A DNA stretch of 27,688 bases, taken from the NCBI GenBank assembly GCA_051878975.1, contig JBJELD010000109.1, positions 1 to 27,688 of the forward strand, given 5' to 3'. Positions within the stretch are counted from its first letter, which is position 1. Every line of letters begins with the position of its first letter. Both the position numbers and the translations under genes were made by a program. The stretch comes from Caccovicinus sp051878975 (GTDB lineage Bacteria; Bacillota; Clostridia; Lachnospirales; Lachnospiraceae). A model generated the notes under the pieces. It made no database searches, was not told the DNA's origin, and saw only the letters and a list, made by a program, of their open reading frames with translations. Shown in pieces: positions 14,817-20,959 of the stretch.

Positions 14817-15632
14817 TTAAAGTGTGATGATCTCCTGATCATCCGGAATCCGAAGATTTCCGTGATAGTACTGCCGGCCTTCTGCGGTATAGCGCGCCTT
14901 CCGCTCAGCCAGATTCTTGTCTTCGGTGTGCCACAGAACCAGATTTGGGATCTGAAGGCTTTCTGCCAGCTCACAGGCTTCTTTTACGGTGCTGTGGTGT
15001 TTTTCATAGGGCTGGAAGCGTTCTCGGTCTTCATACAGGCAGAATGCCTCGTGCAGAAGCCACTGGCTGCCCCGCACATAGCTTTCACAGATCGGATTAT
15101 AAGGCTCATCGCCTGCGCAGGTCAGCTTGCTGCCGTTCTTTAGCTGCATGGTGAAGCCGAACTGCCGGGCCTTGGTGGAATGAATATCAAAAAAGGTGAC
15201 GCTGCAGCCCAGGATGGAAAGGGTCTGGCCGTCTTCCACCGGGATGATCTGAATCGGTCCGCCGATCAGATCGTAGAATTTTTTCTGAATGGTCAGGCGG
15301 CAGAGGGTGGAGATGGTGTCGGTCAGACCGGAATGGCAGTAGATAGAAAAGGTTCCGCTGTAGGTTTTCTTTTTGATCTGCTGGGCAATCATGCGGATCA
15401 TCCAAATAACGCCGAGAATGTGGTCGGTGTGTTCATGGGTGACAAAAAGATGGTGAATGTGGGTCAGCGGTACCTGCATGCGTTCCAGAATTCCCAAAAT
15501 ACCATTTCCGCCGCCGGCATCCACCATGAAATATTCTTCGGTTTCCTGCTCCTTTTCGCGGATTGCGAAGCAGGTATTGTAGCAGCGCGTGACGGCTGCA
15601 TTGCCGGTGCCGAATACGTATAATTGTTCCAT
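14817..15632 (-). CDS. MBL-fold metallo-hydrolase (RNase Z-like)
   Basis: A 271-residue metallo-beta-lactamase fold protein. The metal motif FVTHEHTDHILGV (His-x-His-x-Asp-His) is near residues 63-75. Later ligand regions are CAGDEPYNPICESY, VRGSQWLLHEAFC, EKHHSTVKEACELA and VLWHTED. The arrangement, with THEHTDH and a late His, resembles ElaC/RNase Z and related phosphodiesterases of about 250-300 residues, but no long exosite arm is obvious, so a tRNA role is not claimed. The start is supported by a cggagg site 9 nt upstream. It probably shares a transcript with the M23 gene 76 nt downstream, subject to the hairpin between them, and diverges from fbp. Confidence 0.82.
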   Translation of the reverse strand: MEQLYVFGTGNAAVTRCYNTCFAIREKEQETEEYFMVDAGGGNGILGILERMQVPLTHIHHLFVTHEHTDHILGVIWMIRMIAQQIKKKTYSGTFSIYCHSGLTDTISTLCRLTIQKKFYDLIGGPIQIIPVEDGQTLSILGCSVTFFDIHSTKARQFGFTMQLKNGSKLTCAGDEPYNPICESYVRGSQWLLHEAFCLYEDRERFQPYEKHHSTVKEACELAESLQIPNLVLWHTEDKNLAERKARYTAEGRQYYHGNLRIPDDQEIITL

Positions 15633-15694
15633 AAAAAAATACCTCCGATGTTTTCAAATGGGTGACAGGGTTACTTCCTTTTTTGCCCATCCGA

Positions 15695-15707
15695 TGCTAT
15701 AATATCA
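15695..15707. promoter_or_regulatory. Near-symmetric divergent -10 region between MBL gene and fbp
   Basis: The plus strand reads TGC-TATAAT (15695-15703), an extended -10 directed to fbp. The minus strand reads TGA-TATTAT over the same bases (15707-15699), an extended -10 directed to the MBL gene. Neither side has a strong -35. Confidence 0.55.
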
Positions 15708-15800
15708 GTCAGATAATGGCAGATGACTCTGCTATCGTACTATAGATGCGGAAAAAAAACAATGAAAACAACGGAAAAATTCCGGCGGAGGAGGAAAGGC

Positions 15801-17738
15801 ATGCGAGATTTAGATTATTTGAAACTTTTGGCAAAAGAGTATCCGACAGTCCGTTCGGCCTGCAGTGAGATCATTAATCTTCGGGCGATCATGGGACTGC
15901 CGAAGGGAACCGAATATTTTTTCAGCGATCTGCACGGGGAGTATGAGGCCTTTGTTCATTTGCTGAGAAGCTCTTCCGGTATTATTCGTGAGAAAATCAA
16001 GGAAACTTTCGGCTATATCATTCCGGAGGAGGAGCAGATTTCGCTGGCAAATCTGATTTATTATCCGGAGCGGGTCATTAATAAGATGGCGATGGAGGGA
16101 AAAAATACGGAAGACTGGCAGAAGGTGACGATCAACCGTCTGGTTCGTATCTGCCGGGAGGTTTCCTCCAAATACACCCGTTCCAAGGTACGCAAGAAAA
16201 TGCCGCAGGAATTTGCCTACGCCATTGACGAATTGCTTCATGTCGATTATAATGACGAAAACAAAAAAATCTACTACAGCGAAATCATCCAGACGATTCT
16301 GGACGTGCAGATTGCGGATAAGTTTATCATTGCTCTGTGCGAGCTGATTCAGAATCTGACGATTGACAACCTTCACATTATCGGCGATATTTTTGACCGT
16401 GGACCGAGAGCGGACATCATTATGAATGAGCTGATGCAGTTCCATGATGTGGATATCCAGTGGGGAAACCATGATATCTCCTGGATGGGTGCGGCCACAG
16501 GCAATCTGGCCTGTATCTGTGTTGTACTGCGTATTGCCATCAGCTATAACAGCTTTGATGTGCTGGAGGACGGTTACGGCATTAATCTGCGTCCGCTGTC
16601 CATGTTTGCGGCCAGTGTGTACAAGGATGACCCGTGCGAGCGGTTCCAGCCGAAGATTCTTGATGAAAATATTTACGATGCGGTGGATCCGGGACTGGCG
16701 GCTAAGATGCACAAGGCCCTTGCCGTGATGCAGTTTAAGGTAGAGGGACAGATCATCAGGCGCCATCCGGACTATCAGATGGAAGACCGGATGCTTCTGG
16801 AGCGAATTAATTTTGCGGACGGAACGGTCAATATCGGGGGAAAAGTATATCCGATGCTGGATATGAATTTTCCCACAGTGGATCCGAAGAATCCGCTGCA
16901 GCTCACCGCAGAGGAGGAGGAGCTTCTGCATACCCTGGCGCTGTCCTTCAAGCACAGCGAGCTTCTGCACCGCCATATTAAGTTTATTTATTCTCACGGC
17001 AGCATGTATAAGTGCTATAATTCCAATCTTCTGTATCACGGCTGCATTCCGATGAAAAAGGACGGCAGTTTCGATGAGATGGTGATTGACGGGGTGAGCT
17101 ATTCCGGAAAGGCGCTGATGGATTTCATTGATCAGCGTGTCCAGAAGGCGTATTTTCTGCCGGAGCAGGACCCGGAGAAGATCAAATGTCGTGACTTTAT
17201 GTGGTATTTGTGGTGCGGTGCCAAGTCGCCGGTTTTTGGAAAAGACAAGATGACCACCTTCGAGCATTATTTTGTTGAGGATAAGACCACCCATAAGGAA
17301 ACGATGAATCCTTATTATAAGCTGAGCCAGCAGGTTGAATATTGCGACAAGATCCTGCAGGAATTCGGCCTTCCGACGGAAGGCTCCCACATCATCAATG
17401 GACATGTTCCGGTTAAGATTAAGGATGGGGAGACTCCGGTCAAGGCGGAAGGAAAGCTGTATGTGATTGACGGCGGCCTTTCCAAGGCTTACCAGTCCAG
17501 GACAGGAATCGCCGGGTATACACTAATTTATAATTCCCATCATCTTGCGCTGGCGGAGCACAAGCCCTTTGATCCCAGCCGGGAGAGCACACCGAAGGTG
17601 TCCATTGTTGAAAAGATGAAAAAGCGTGTGATGGTGGCGGACACGGACAAGGGCGCAGAGCTGACGAAGCAGATTGAAGATCTGAAGGAGCTGGTGAATG
17701 CGTATCGGGATGGTGTCCTGAAGGAAAGGATACGTTAA
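15801..17738 (+). CDS. fbp: Fructose-1,6-bisphosphatase, class III
   Basis: A 645-residue cytoplasmic enzyme that hydrolyses fructose-1,6-bisphosphate in gluconeogenesis. The class III form belongs to the calcineurin-like phosphoesterase fold and is typical of Firmicutes. Metal-binding motifs are FFSDLHGEYEAF (residues 40-51), HIIGDIFDRGPRAD (about 194-207) and IQWGNHDISWMG (about 219-230), with IYSHGSMYKCYN and IINGHVPVK later. The length fits the family. The start at 15801 (MRDLDYLKLL) is preferred to upstream in-frame ATGs at 15723 and 15762 because ggcggaggagg precedes it and homologues begin near here. The next gene starts 3 nt after its stop. Confidence 0.95.
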   Translation: MRDLDYLKLLAKEYPTVRSACSEIINLRAIMGLPKGTEYFFSDLHGEYEAFVHLLRSSSGIIREKIKETFGYIIPEEEQISLANLIYYPERVINKMAMEGKNTEDWQKVTINRLVRICREVSSKYTRSKVRKKMPQEFAYAIDELLHVDYNDENKKIYYSEIIQTILDVQIADKFIIALCELIQNLTIDNLHIIGDIFDRGPRADIIMNELMQFHDVDIQWGNHDISWMGAATGNLACICVVLRIAISYNSFDVLEDGYGINLRPLSMFAASVYKDDPCERFQPKILDENIYDAVDPGLAAKMHKALAVMQFKVEGQIIRRHPDYQMEDRMLLERINFADGTVNIGGKVYPMLDMNFPTVDPKNPLQLTAEEEELLHTLALSFKHSELLHRHIKFIYSHGSMYKCYNSNLLYHGCIPMKKDGSFDEMVIDGVSYSGKALMDFIDQRVQKAYFLPEQDPEKIKCRDFMWYLWCGAKSPVFGKDKMTTFEHYFVEDKTTHKETMNPYYKLSQQVEYCDKILQEFGLPTEGSHIINGHVPVKIKDGETPVKAEGKLYVIDGGLSKAYQSRTGIAGYTLIYNSHHLALAEHKPFDPSRESTPKVSIVEKMKKRVMVADTDKGAELTKQIEDLKELVNAYRDGVLKERIR

Positions 17739-17741
17739 TTC

Positions 17742-18221
17742 ATGGATAAAAAGGAATTTTTGGAGAGGCTGACGATCGCTCTGGCAGGTCAGGTGCCGGA
17801 GACGGTCATTGCGGAAAATGTGGACTATTATGACAGCTACATTTCCGGCGAGCTGGCAAAGGGAAGCTCTTTGAAAGAGGTGCTGGACAGTCTGGGAGAT
17901 CCGCGCCTGATTGCCAAAAGTATTATTGAGGCAAATGGAGGCGGAAGTGATATGGCGGGCGTTTATGAGGACAGTGACAGCGGACAGACAGTTGGATATG
18001 AGCCGAAGGAGGAAAGACGGGAACGTTACTATGAAGATCGGGAGCCAACCTTTAAGAGCTTTCATTTCAATGGGTTCTGGGCGGCTCTGATCCTGATTGT
18101 GGTTTTTGCGCTGGTGATCTGGATCGTGGGCGGAATTTTTGCGCTGCTCAGCCCGATCCTTCTTCCGTTGCTGGTGATCCTGATGATTTACTGGATCTTC
18201 CGGGGCCCGAGACGATATTGA
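17742..18221 (+). CDS. DUF1700/HAAS-type membrane protein
   Basis: 159 residues. The N-terminal part (1-65: DKKEFLERLTIALAGQVPETV, then YYDSYISGELAKGSSLKEVL and SLGDPRLIAKSIIE) matches the helical DUF1700/HAAS pattern. A charged, low-complexity middle (about 70-103) leads to a C-terminal hydrophobic hairpin (WAALILIVVFALVIWIVGG and LLSPILLPLLVILMIYWIF) ending in RGPRRY. Such proteins usually sit beside a PadR-type repressor and are thought to signal at the membrane; no PadR gene is seen here. It is spaced 3 nt from fbp with a weak aagga site within the fbp end, implying coupled translation. Function unknown. Confidence 0.8.
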   Translation: MDKKEFLERLTIALAGQVPETVIAENVDYYDSYISGELAKGSSLKEVLDSLGDPRLIAKSIIEANGGGSDMAGVYEDSDSGQTVGYEPKEERRERYYEDREPTFKSFHFNGFWAALILIVVFALVIWIVGGIFALLSPILLPLLVILMIYWIFRGPRRY

Positions 18222-18266
18222 GGCGGGGGGTTCTGAAAAACTCCTGCAAAAAATGCAGACAGTTTG

Positions 18267-18302
18267 AAGCTGCAGAGTCAAATTCGGCTCTGCAGTTTTT
18301 TT
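18267..18302 (+). terminator. Intrinsic terminator after fbp-DUF1700
   Basis: ctgcagag / ctctgcag with a 10-nt loop, then seven T. It ends the fbp operon. Confidence 0.9.
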
Positions 18303-18543
18303 ACGCATTTATATTGAAAAACTATTACGGAAATCCGAGATGCAAAGGATTGCACGAAAAAATAAATTTATCAGAAACAAAATAAATATTAACAGAAATG
18401 AAATAAAATTTAACATAAATGAAATATATAAGAGCAAAAAATAATATATCATTCAAAAAAACAAAAAACCAGCAAGAATCAGGAATTTTAAGCCAAAAAA
18501 CAAGAAAAATCAGGCGAAGAAAAGGAAGTATTTGAAAAAGAAC
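18303..18543. other. A-rich non-coding stretch upstream of the NlpC/P60 gene
   Basis: About 240 bp without a supportable gene. The plus strand is very rich in A with many A-tracts, very unlike the flanking coding DNA. It includes three 21-bp tandem repeats (18368-18430). The only long frame, on the minus strand, is a hydrophobic artefact of T-richness with no ribosome binding site. The region may be curved DNA or carry regulator sites upstream of the strong promoter at 18544. Confidence 0.6.
18368..18430. repeat. Three 21-bp A-rich tandem repeats
   Basis: Repeat cores start at 18368 (ttatcagaaacaaaata), 18389 (ttaacagaaatgaaata) and 18410 (ttaacataaatgaaata). Units 2 and 3 match in 16 of 17 core bases and units 1 and 2 in 14 of 17. 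The period of 21 bp is two helical turns. Confidence 0.7.
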
Positions 18544-18572
18544 TTGACTAATATGCACAAAATAAGTATAAT
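18544..18572 (+). promoter_or_regulatory. Strong sigma-A promoter for the NlpC/P60 gene
   Basis: TTGACT (18544-18549), a 17-nt spacer and TATAAT (18567-18572). The expected start is near 18579, giving a leader of about 130 nt. acaaacgtaa occurs at the start site (18573-18582) and again at 18614-18623. Confidence 0.85.
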
Positions 18573-18707
18573 ACAAACGTAATATTAATTAACAAAATTG
18601 AAATAAATACGAGACAAACGTAAAAAATACGGAAATAATGTACAAGAGATAGTATTTCATGATACCGGAATAAAAAGAGAACGTTTAAGAGATAAAGGAG
18701 ATTGTAT

Positions 18708-19388
18708 ATGCGCAGATGCTGGAAAAGTGCGATCGGAGTTCTTTGCTGCTGTGGTGTGATGAGTTTTTCGCCGCTGACGGCTTATGCAGATGATTTTGCG
18801 GGGATTCAGATGGTGGAAGCCAAGGAAGCAGCGGGGGCGGAGTACATAGATGCAGAAGAAGTGCTTCTGTATGAAGATGCAGAGATCGAGGAAGAAGATG
18901 TAGAAGATGTAGAAGATGTAGAAGATGTAGAAGATGCGGAGGATGTCAGGCAGCTGACTGCGGAGGCAGCCGTGTCGGATGGGGCAGAGGCAGATTCGGG
19001 ATCCGAAAAGTTGAATGTTTCCGCTGAACTTCGCCAGCAGGTTGTAAATTATGCATTATCCTTTGTGGGCGGACCGTACCGCTATGGCGGGAACGATCCA
19101 AGAACCGGTGTGGACTGTTCCGGATTTACCCGATTTGTTCTGAGTCATGCAGCAGGCGTAGAGATGGGACGTTCTTCCAGAACTCAGGCGAACGAAGGTG
19201 TGGCGATCAGTGCGGCGCAGATGCAGCCGGGAGATCTGCTGTTTTATGCCGGAAGCAGCGGTATTAATCATGTGGCGATGTATATCGGTTCCGGAAAAAT
19301 TGTACATGCTTCTACGGAGAAGACCGGAATCAAGGTATCGGATTGGAATTACCGTACACCGGTGAAAATTGTAAATGTGTTAGGCTGA
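18708..19388 (+). CDS. Secreted NlpC/P60 cell-wall hydrolase with acidic repeat
   Basis: 226 residues. A signal peptide (MRRCWKSAIGVLCCCGVMSF through AYADD) is followed by an acidic region (about 36-80) with an E-D-V repeat and a short linker. The C-terminal NlpC/P60 domain (about 107-226) has catalytic Cys137 in GVDCSGF, His188 in INHVAMYIG and His200 in KIVHAST. Such enzymes cut gamma-D-Glu to diamino acid bonds in peptidoglycan stem peptides. No SH3 or other wall-binding domain is present; the acidic stretch may keep it soluble or bind cations. The ATG at 18708 is 7 nt after aaggag; the TTG at 18702 is too close. It is monocistronic, with a strong promoter and terminator. Confidence 0.93.
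   Translation: MRRCWKSAIGVLCCCGVMSFSPLTAYADDFAGIQMVEAKEAAGAEYIDAEEVLLYEDAEIEEEDVEDVEDVEDVEDAEDVRQLTAEAAVSDGAEADSGSEKLNVSAELRQQVVNYALSFVGGPYRYGGNDPRTGVDCSGFTRFVLSHAAGVEMGRSSRTQANEGVAISAAQMQPGDLLFYAGSSGINHVAMYIGSGKIVHASTEKTGIKVSDWNYRTPVKIVNVLG
18894..18947 (+). repeat. 9-bp in-frame tandem repeat in the NlpC/P60 gene
   Basis: gaagatgta occurs four times perfectly (18894-18929), then two imperfect copies (18930-18947). It encodes repeated E-D-V. Being a multiple of three, changes in copy number would alter linker length without shifting the frame. Confidence 0.9.
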
Positions 19389-19434
19389 AACGCTTTGCAG
19401 CGGAGAAATGGATCAAAAAGAAAATAGTGGTATG

Positions 19435-19470
19435 AAAAACGCCGGACAGGGGAGCTGTCCGGCGTTTTTT
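19435..19470 (+). terminator. Intrinsic terminator after the NlpC/P60 gene
   Basis: acgccggacag / ctgtccggcgt with a 5-nt loop and TTTTTT. A preceding A run makes it usable in both directions. Confidence 0.93.
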
Positions 19471-19499
19471 GAGGGGAGTATAAATAATTAATAAGGGTA

Positions 19500-19531
19500 G
19501 GAAAAATCATTTTAAGGGAAACGATTTTTCC
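19500..19531. repeat. Inverted repeat in the spacer before the small repeat protein
   Basis: ggaaaaatc (19500-19508 region) and gatttttcc (19523-19531) are perfect 9-bp arms about 14 nt apart. No T tract follows directly, so it is not a standard terminator; a TATAAT lies shortly after (19542-19547) without a good -35. It may be an operator or an RNA hairpin. Confidence 0.5.
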
Positions 19532-19576
19532 GCATCCTAATTATAATATAAAAAAATGGAAAAATCAACATGTTAT

Positions 19577-19605
19577 GAATAAGTTAAAAAATTTGAACCA
19601 TACTA
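19577..19605 (+). promoter_or_regulatory. Sigma-G-like promoter for the small repeat protein
   Basis: GAATA (19577-19581), a 17-nt spacer and CATACTA (19599-19605) fit the forespore sigma-G pattern GHATR / CATWMTA as known from Bacillus. Start near 19612, leader about 51 nt. No sigma-A pair of comparable quality is seen for this gene. Confidence 0.5.
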
Positions 19606-19615
19606 TTCCCGTAAC

Positions 19616-19640
19616 AAAAAAAGCCGGCAGACAGCCGGCC
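19616..19640 (-). terminator. Minus-strand intrinsic terminator inside the small-gene leader
   Basis: gccggc-agaca-gccggc is preceded on the plus strand by seven A. Read on the minus strand this is a GC stem followed by seven T, a standard terminator. No minus-strand gene is visible upstream of it. On the plus RNA it forms a hairpin just before the ribosome binding site. Confidence 0.6.
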
Positions 19641-19662
19641 AATATTCAGGAGGTATGGAATC

Positions 19663-19833
19663 ATGGCAAAGAATAATTACAATGACATGGACAACAACAC
19701 TTCTCGCAACAGCAGCAGAAATGAGAGTGAGAACCGCTCCATGGATCGTTCCCAGAACAGTTCCAGAAACAACAGTCAGAACAGTTCCAGAAATAACAAT
19801 CAGAATTCTTCCAGAAACAGCCAGAATGATTAA
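19663..19833 (+). CDS. Small Asn/Ser/Arg-rich repeat protein (56 aa)
   Basis: 56 residues, starting MAKNNYNDMDNNTSRN and ending NSQND. Asn makes up 18 residues, Ser 14 and Arg 7; there are no Cys, Trp, Leu, Ile or Val residues, so it cannot form an ordinary hydrophobic core or membrane segment. A QNSSRNN unit repeats in the C-terminal half. A strong aggagg site lies 9 nt before the ATG, a sigma-G-like promoter lies upstream and a terminator follows 35 nt after the stop, so this is a complete small gene. Composition recalls the Asn/Gln-rich gamma-type small acid-soluble spore proteins, but I cannot align it with any family; no alpha/beta SASP motif is present. A forespore or coat role is a hypothesis only. 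Confidence 0.75.
   Translation: MAKNNYNDMDNNTSRNSSRNESENRSMDRSQNSSRNNSQNSSRNNNQNSSRNSQND
19753..19830 (+). repeat. 24-bp tandem repeat encoding QNSSRNN units
   Basis: cagaacagttccagaaa begins units at 19753 and 19777; a diverged unit starts at 19801 and a truncated one at 19822. The repeats are in frame within the small gene. Confidence 0.85.
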
Positions 19834-19867
19834 GCGGATCTACAGAATCTGACTGGAAAGAAGACAG

Positions 19868-19902
19868 GCCGCTCCCGCAGCAGTGATCGGGGGCGGCTTT
19901 TT
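19868..19902 (+). terminator. Intrinsic terminator after the small repeat protein
   Basis: gccgctcccg / cgggggcggc (one G-U pair) with a 10-nt loop and a five-T tract. Confidence 0.85.
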
Positions 19903-19982
19903 CGTGGTGTCTGCAAAAGATGTCCCAAAAAGAACTGAAATGCATAGTTTATAGTAAGAAGGAAAAAGGACAGGAATTCCTC

Positions 19983-20309
19983 ATGTTTGCTGCAATATCC
20001 TTACAACAGCTGGAAAGGATGCTGGACCAGGGATACCCGATGCTTCTGGTGGACCTGCGGACGGAAGATGCATATGAAAAAAGCCATCTGGCCGGAGCAA
20101 TCCATATCCCGTATGACCAGCTGGCCGAAGAGGATCTGGAGGCGTACCGGGATACCCTGATTGTATTTTACTGTGAACATGGCGGAAAAAGCATGCGGGC
20201 GGCCCGGGATTTTGGGAAAAAGGGCTTCCGGGCAGCCAGCCTGGGCAGCGGAATCGGGTATTATCGGGGGAAATATCTGGTTTCCGGACAGAACTTCATT
20301 GACAGATGA
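19983..20309 (+). CDS. Rhodanese-like domain protein
   Basis: A 108-residue single rhodanese domain. LLVDLRTEDAYEKSHLAGAIHIPYDQL covers the conserved D-R-x3-x-Y/F and H-x2-G-A-x-x-I-P elements, and the active-site loop is FYCEHGGKSMRAA with the catalytic Cys near residue 70. Such proteins carry persulfide sulfur for transfer reactions in the cytoplasm; the acceptor is unknown. The start at 19983 is favoured because agga at 19972-19975 is 7 nt upstream and the domain begins soon after; a further in-frame ATG at 19920 lies directly after the preceding terminator and has no ribosome binding site. A TATAGT at 19950-19955 could be its -10. Its stop overlaps the -35 of the next promoter. Confidence 0.88.
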   Translation: MFAAISLQQLERMLDQGYPMLLVDLRTEDAYEKSHLAGAIHIPYDQLAEEDLEAYRDTLIVFYCEHGGKSMRAARDFGKKGFRAASLGSGIGYYRGKYLVSGQNFIDR

Positions 20310-20328
20310 CAGGGAAAAGCTATAGAAT
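20299..20328 (+). promoter_or_regulatory. Promoter of the yfcE - methyltransferase - protease - rdgB run
   Basis: TTGACA (20299-20304) with TATAGA 16 nt later (20321-20326) or TAGAAT 18 nt later (20323-20328). The -35 lies in the last codons of the rhodanese gene. Confidence 0.6.
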
Positions 20329-20389
20329 ATAACTTAAGTCACAGGGCAGAAACAAACTGCGAAAGACATAAAACGGAGGAATTACATTT

Positions 20390-20947
20390 ATGAAGATCAT
20401 GTTTGCATCGGATATACATGGCTCGGCATACTACTGCAGGAAGCTTTTGGATGCGTTCGAAGCGTCCGGAGCAAAACGAATGGTTCTGCTGGGAGATATT
20501 TTATATCATGGCCCCAGAAATGACCTTCCGAAAGAGTACGCGCCCAAGCAGGTGATTTCCATGCTGAATCCTTTAAAAAATAAGATTTATGCGGTGAGAG
20601 GCAACTGCGATACGGAAGTGGATCAGATGGTGCTGGAGTTTCCGATTCTGGCAGATTACGGATTGCTTTCATTTGGCAACAAAACCTTTTACGCAACCCA
20701 TGGCCATGTATTTCATCAGGATCATCTGCCGCCGATGCAGGCCGGCGACATTCTGATTCACGGACACACGCATCTGTTAAAGGCAGAGCGTTTTCAGGCA
20801 GAGGGGATCGGAGAAATTACGATCTTAAATCCAGGCTCTACTTCCATTCCAAAGGGCGGCAATCCGGCTACCTACGCCATTCTGGAGGATGATATTTTCC
20901 GGATTCTGACCTTTGAGGGGGAGACGGTGAAGGAAATCGAGCTGTAA
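20390..20947 (+). CDS. yfcE: YfcE-type metallophosphodiesterase
   Basis: A 185-residue calcineurin-like phosphoesterase. All five metal motifs are visible: ASDIHGS (residues 5-11), LLGDILYHGPRN, AVRGNCDTEVD, YATHGHVF and LIHGHTHLLKAE, then the NPGSTSIPKGG tail motif of the YfcE/MJ0936 group. Known members hydrolyse simple phosphodiesters in vitro; the physiological substrate is unsettled. A cggagg site precedes the ATG. It heads an operon: the methyltransferase starts 12 nt after its stop. A second, shorter member of the same family ends the run at 24788. Confidence 0.92.
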   Translation: MKIMFASDIHGSAYYCRKLLDAFEASGAKRMVLLGDILYHGPRNDLPKEYAPKQVISMLNPLKNKIYAVRGNCDTEVDQMVLEFPILADYGLLSFGNKTFYATHGHVFHQDHLPPMQAGDILIHGHTHLLKAERFQAEGIGEITILNPGSTSIPKGGNPATYAILEDDIFRILTFEGETVKEIEL

Positions 20948-20959
20948 AAGGAGCAATAG

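Noticed and set aside
15810..17405. 531-residue minus-strand open frame
   Set aside because: It is the shadow of fbp, rich in His/Leu/Ile as expected from the complementary frame, with no domain.
18325..18576. 83-residue hydrophobic minus-strand frame
   Set aside because: Phe/Ile/Tyr-rich only because the DNA is A-rich on the other strand; no ribosome binding site, and it covers the strong promoter at 18544.
18579..18707. c-di-AMP (ydaO-type) riboswitch in the NlpC/P60 leader
   Set aside because: Leader position and length would suit, but the sequence is very A/T-rich and lacks the conserved GC-rich ydaO helices and motifs.
19663..19833. Calling the 56-residue protein an alpha/beta or gamma SASP outright
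   Set aside because: Composition and promoter are suggestive, but no family motif can be aligned by eye, so only a hypothesis is given.
19655..19852. 65-residue plus-strand frame over the small repeat gene
   Set aside because: Different frame from the 56-residue protein; its start is misplaced relative to the aggagg site and its product is a Thr/Arg repeat artefact.
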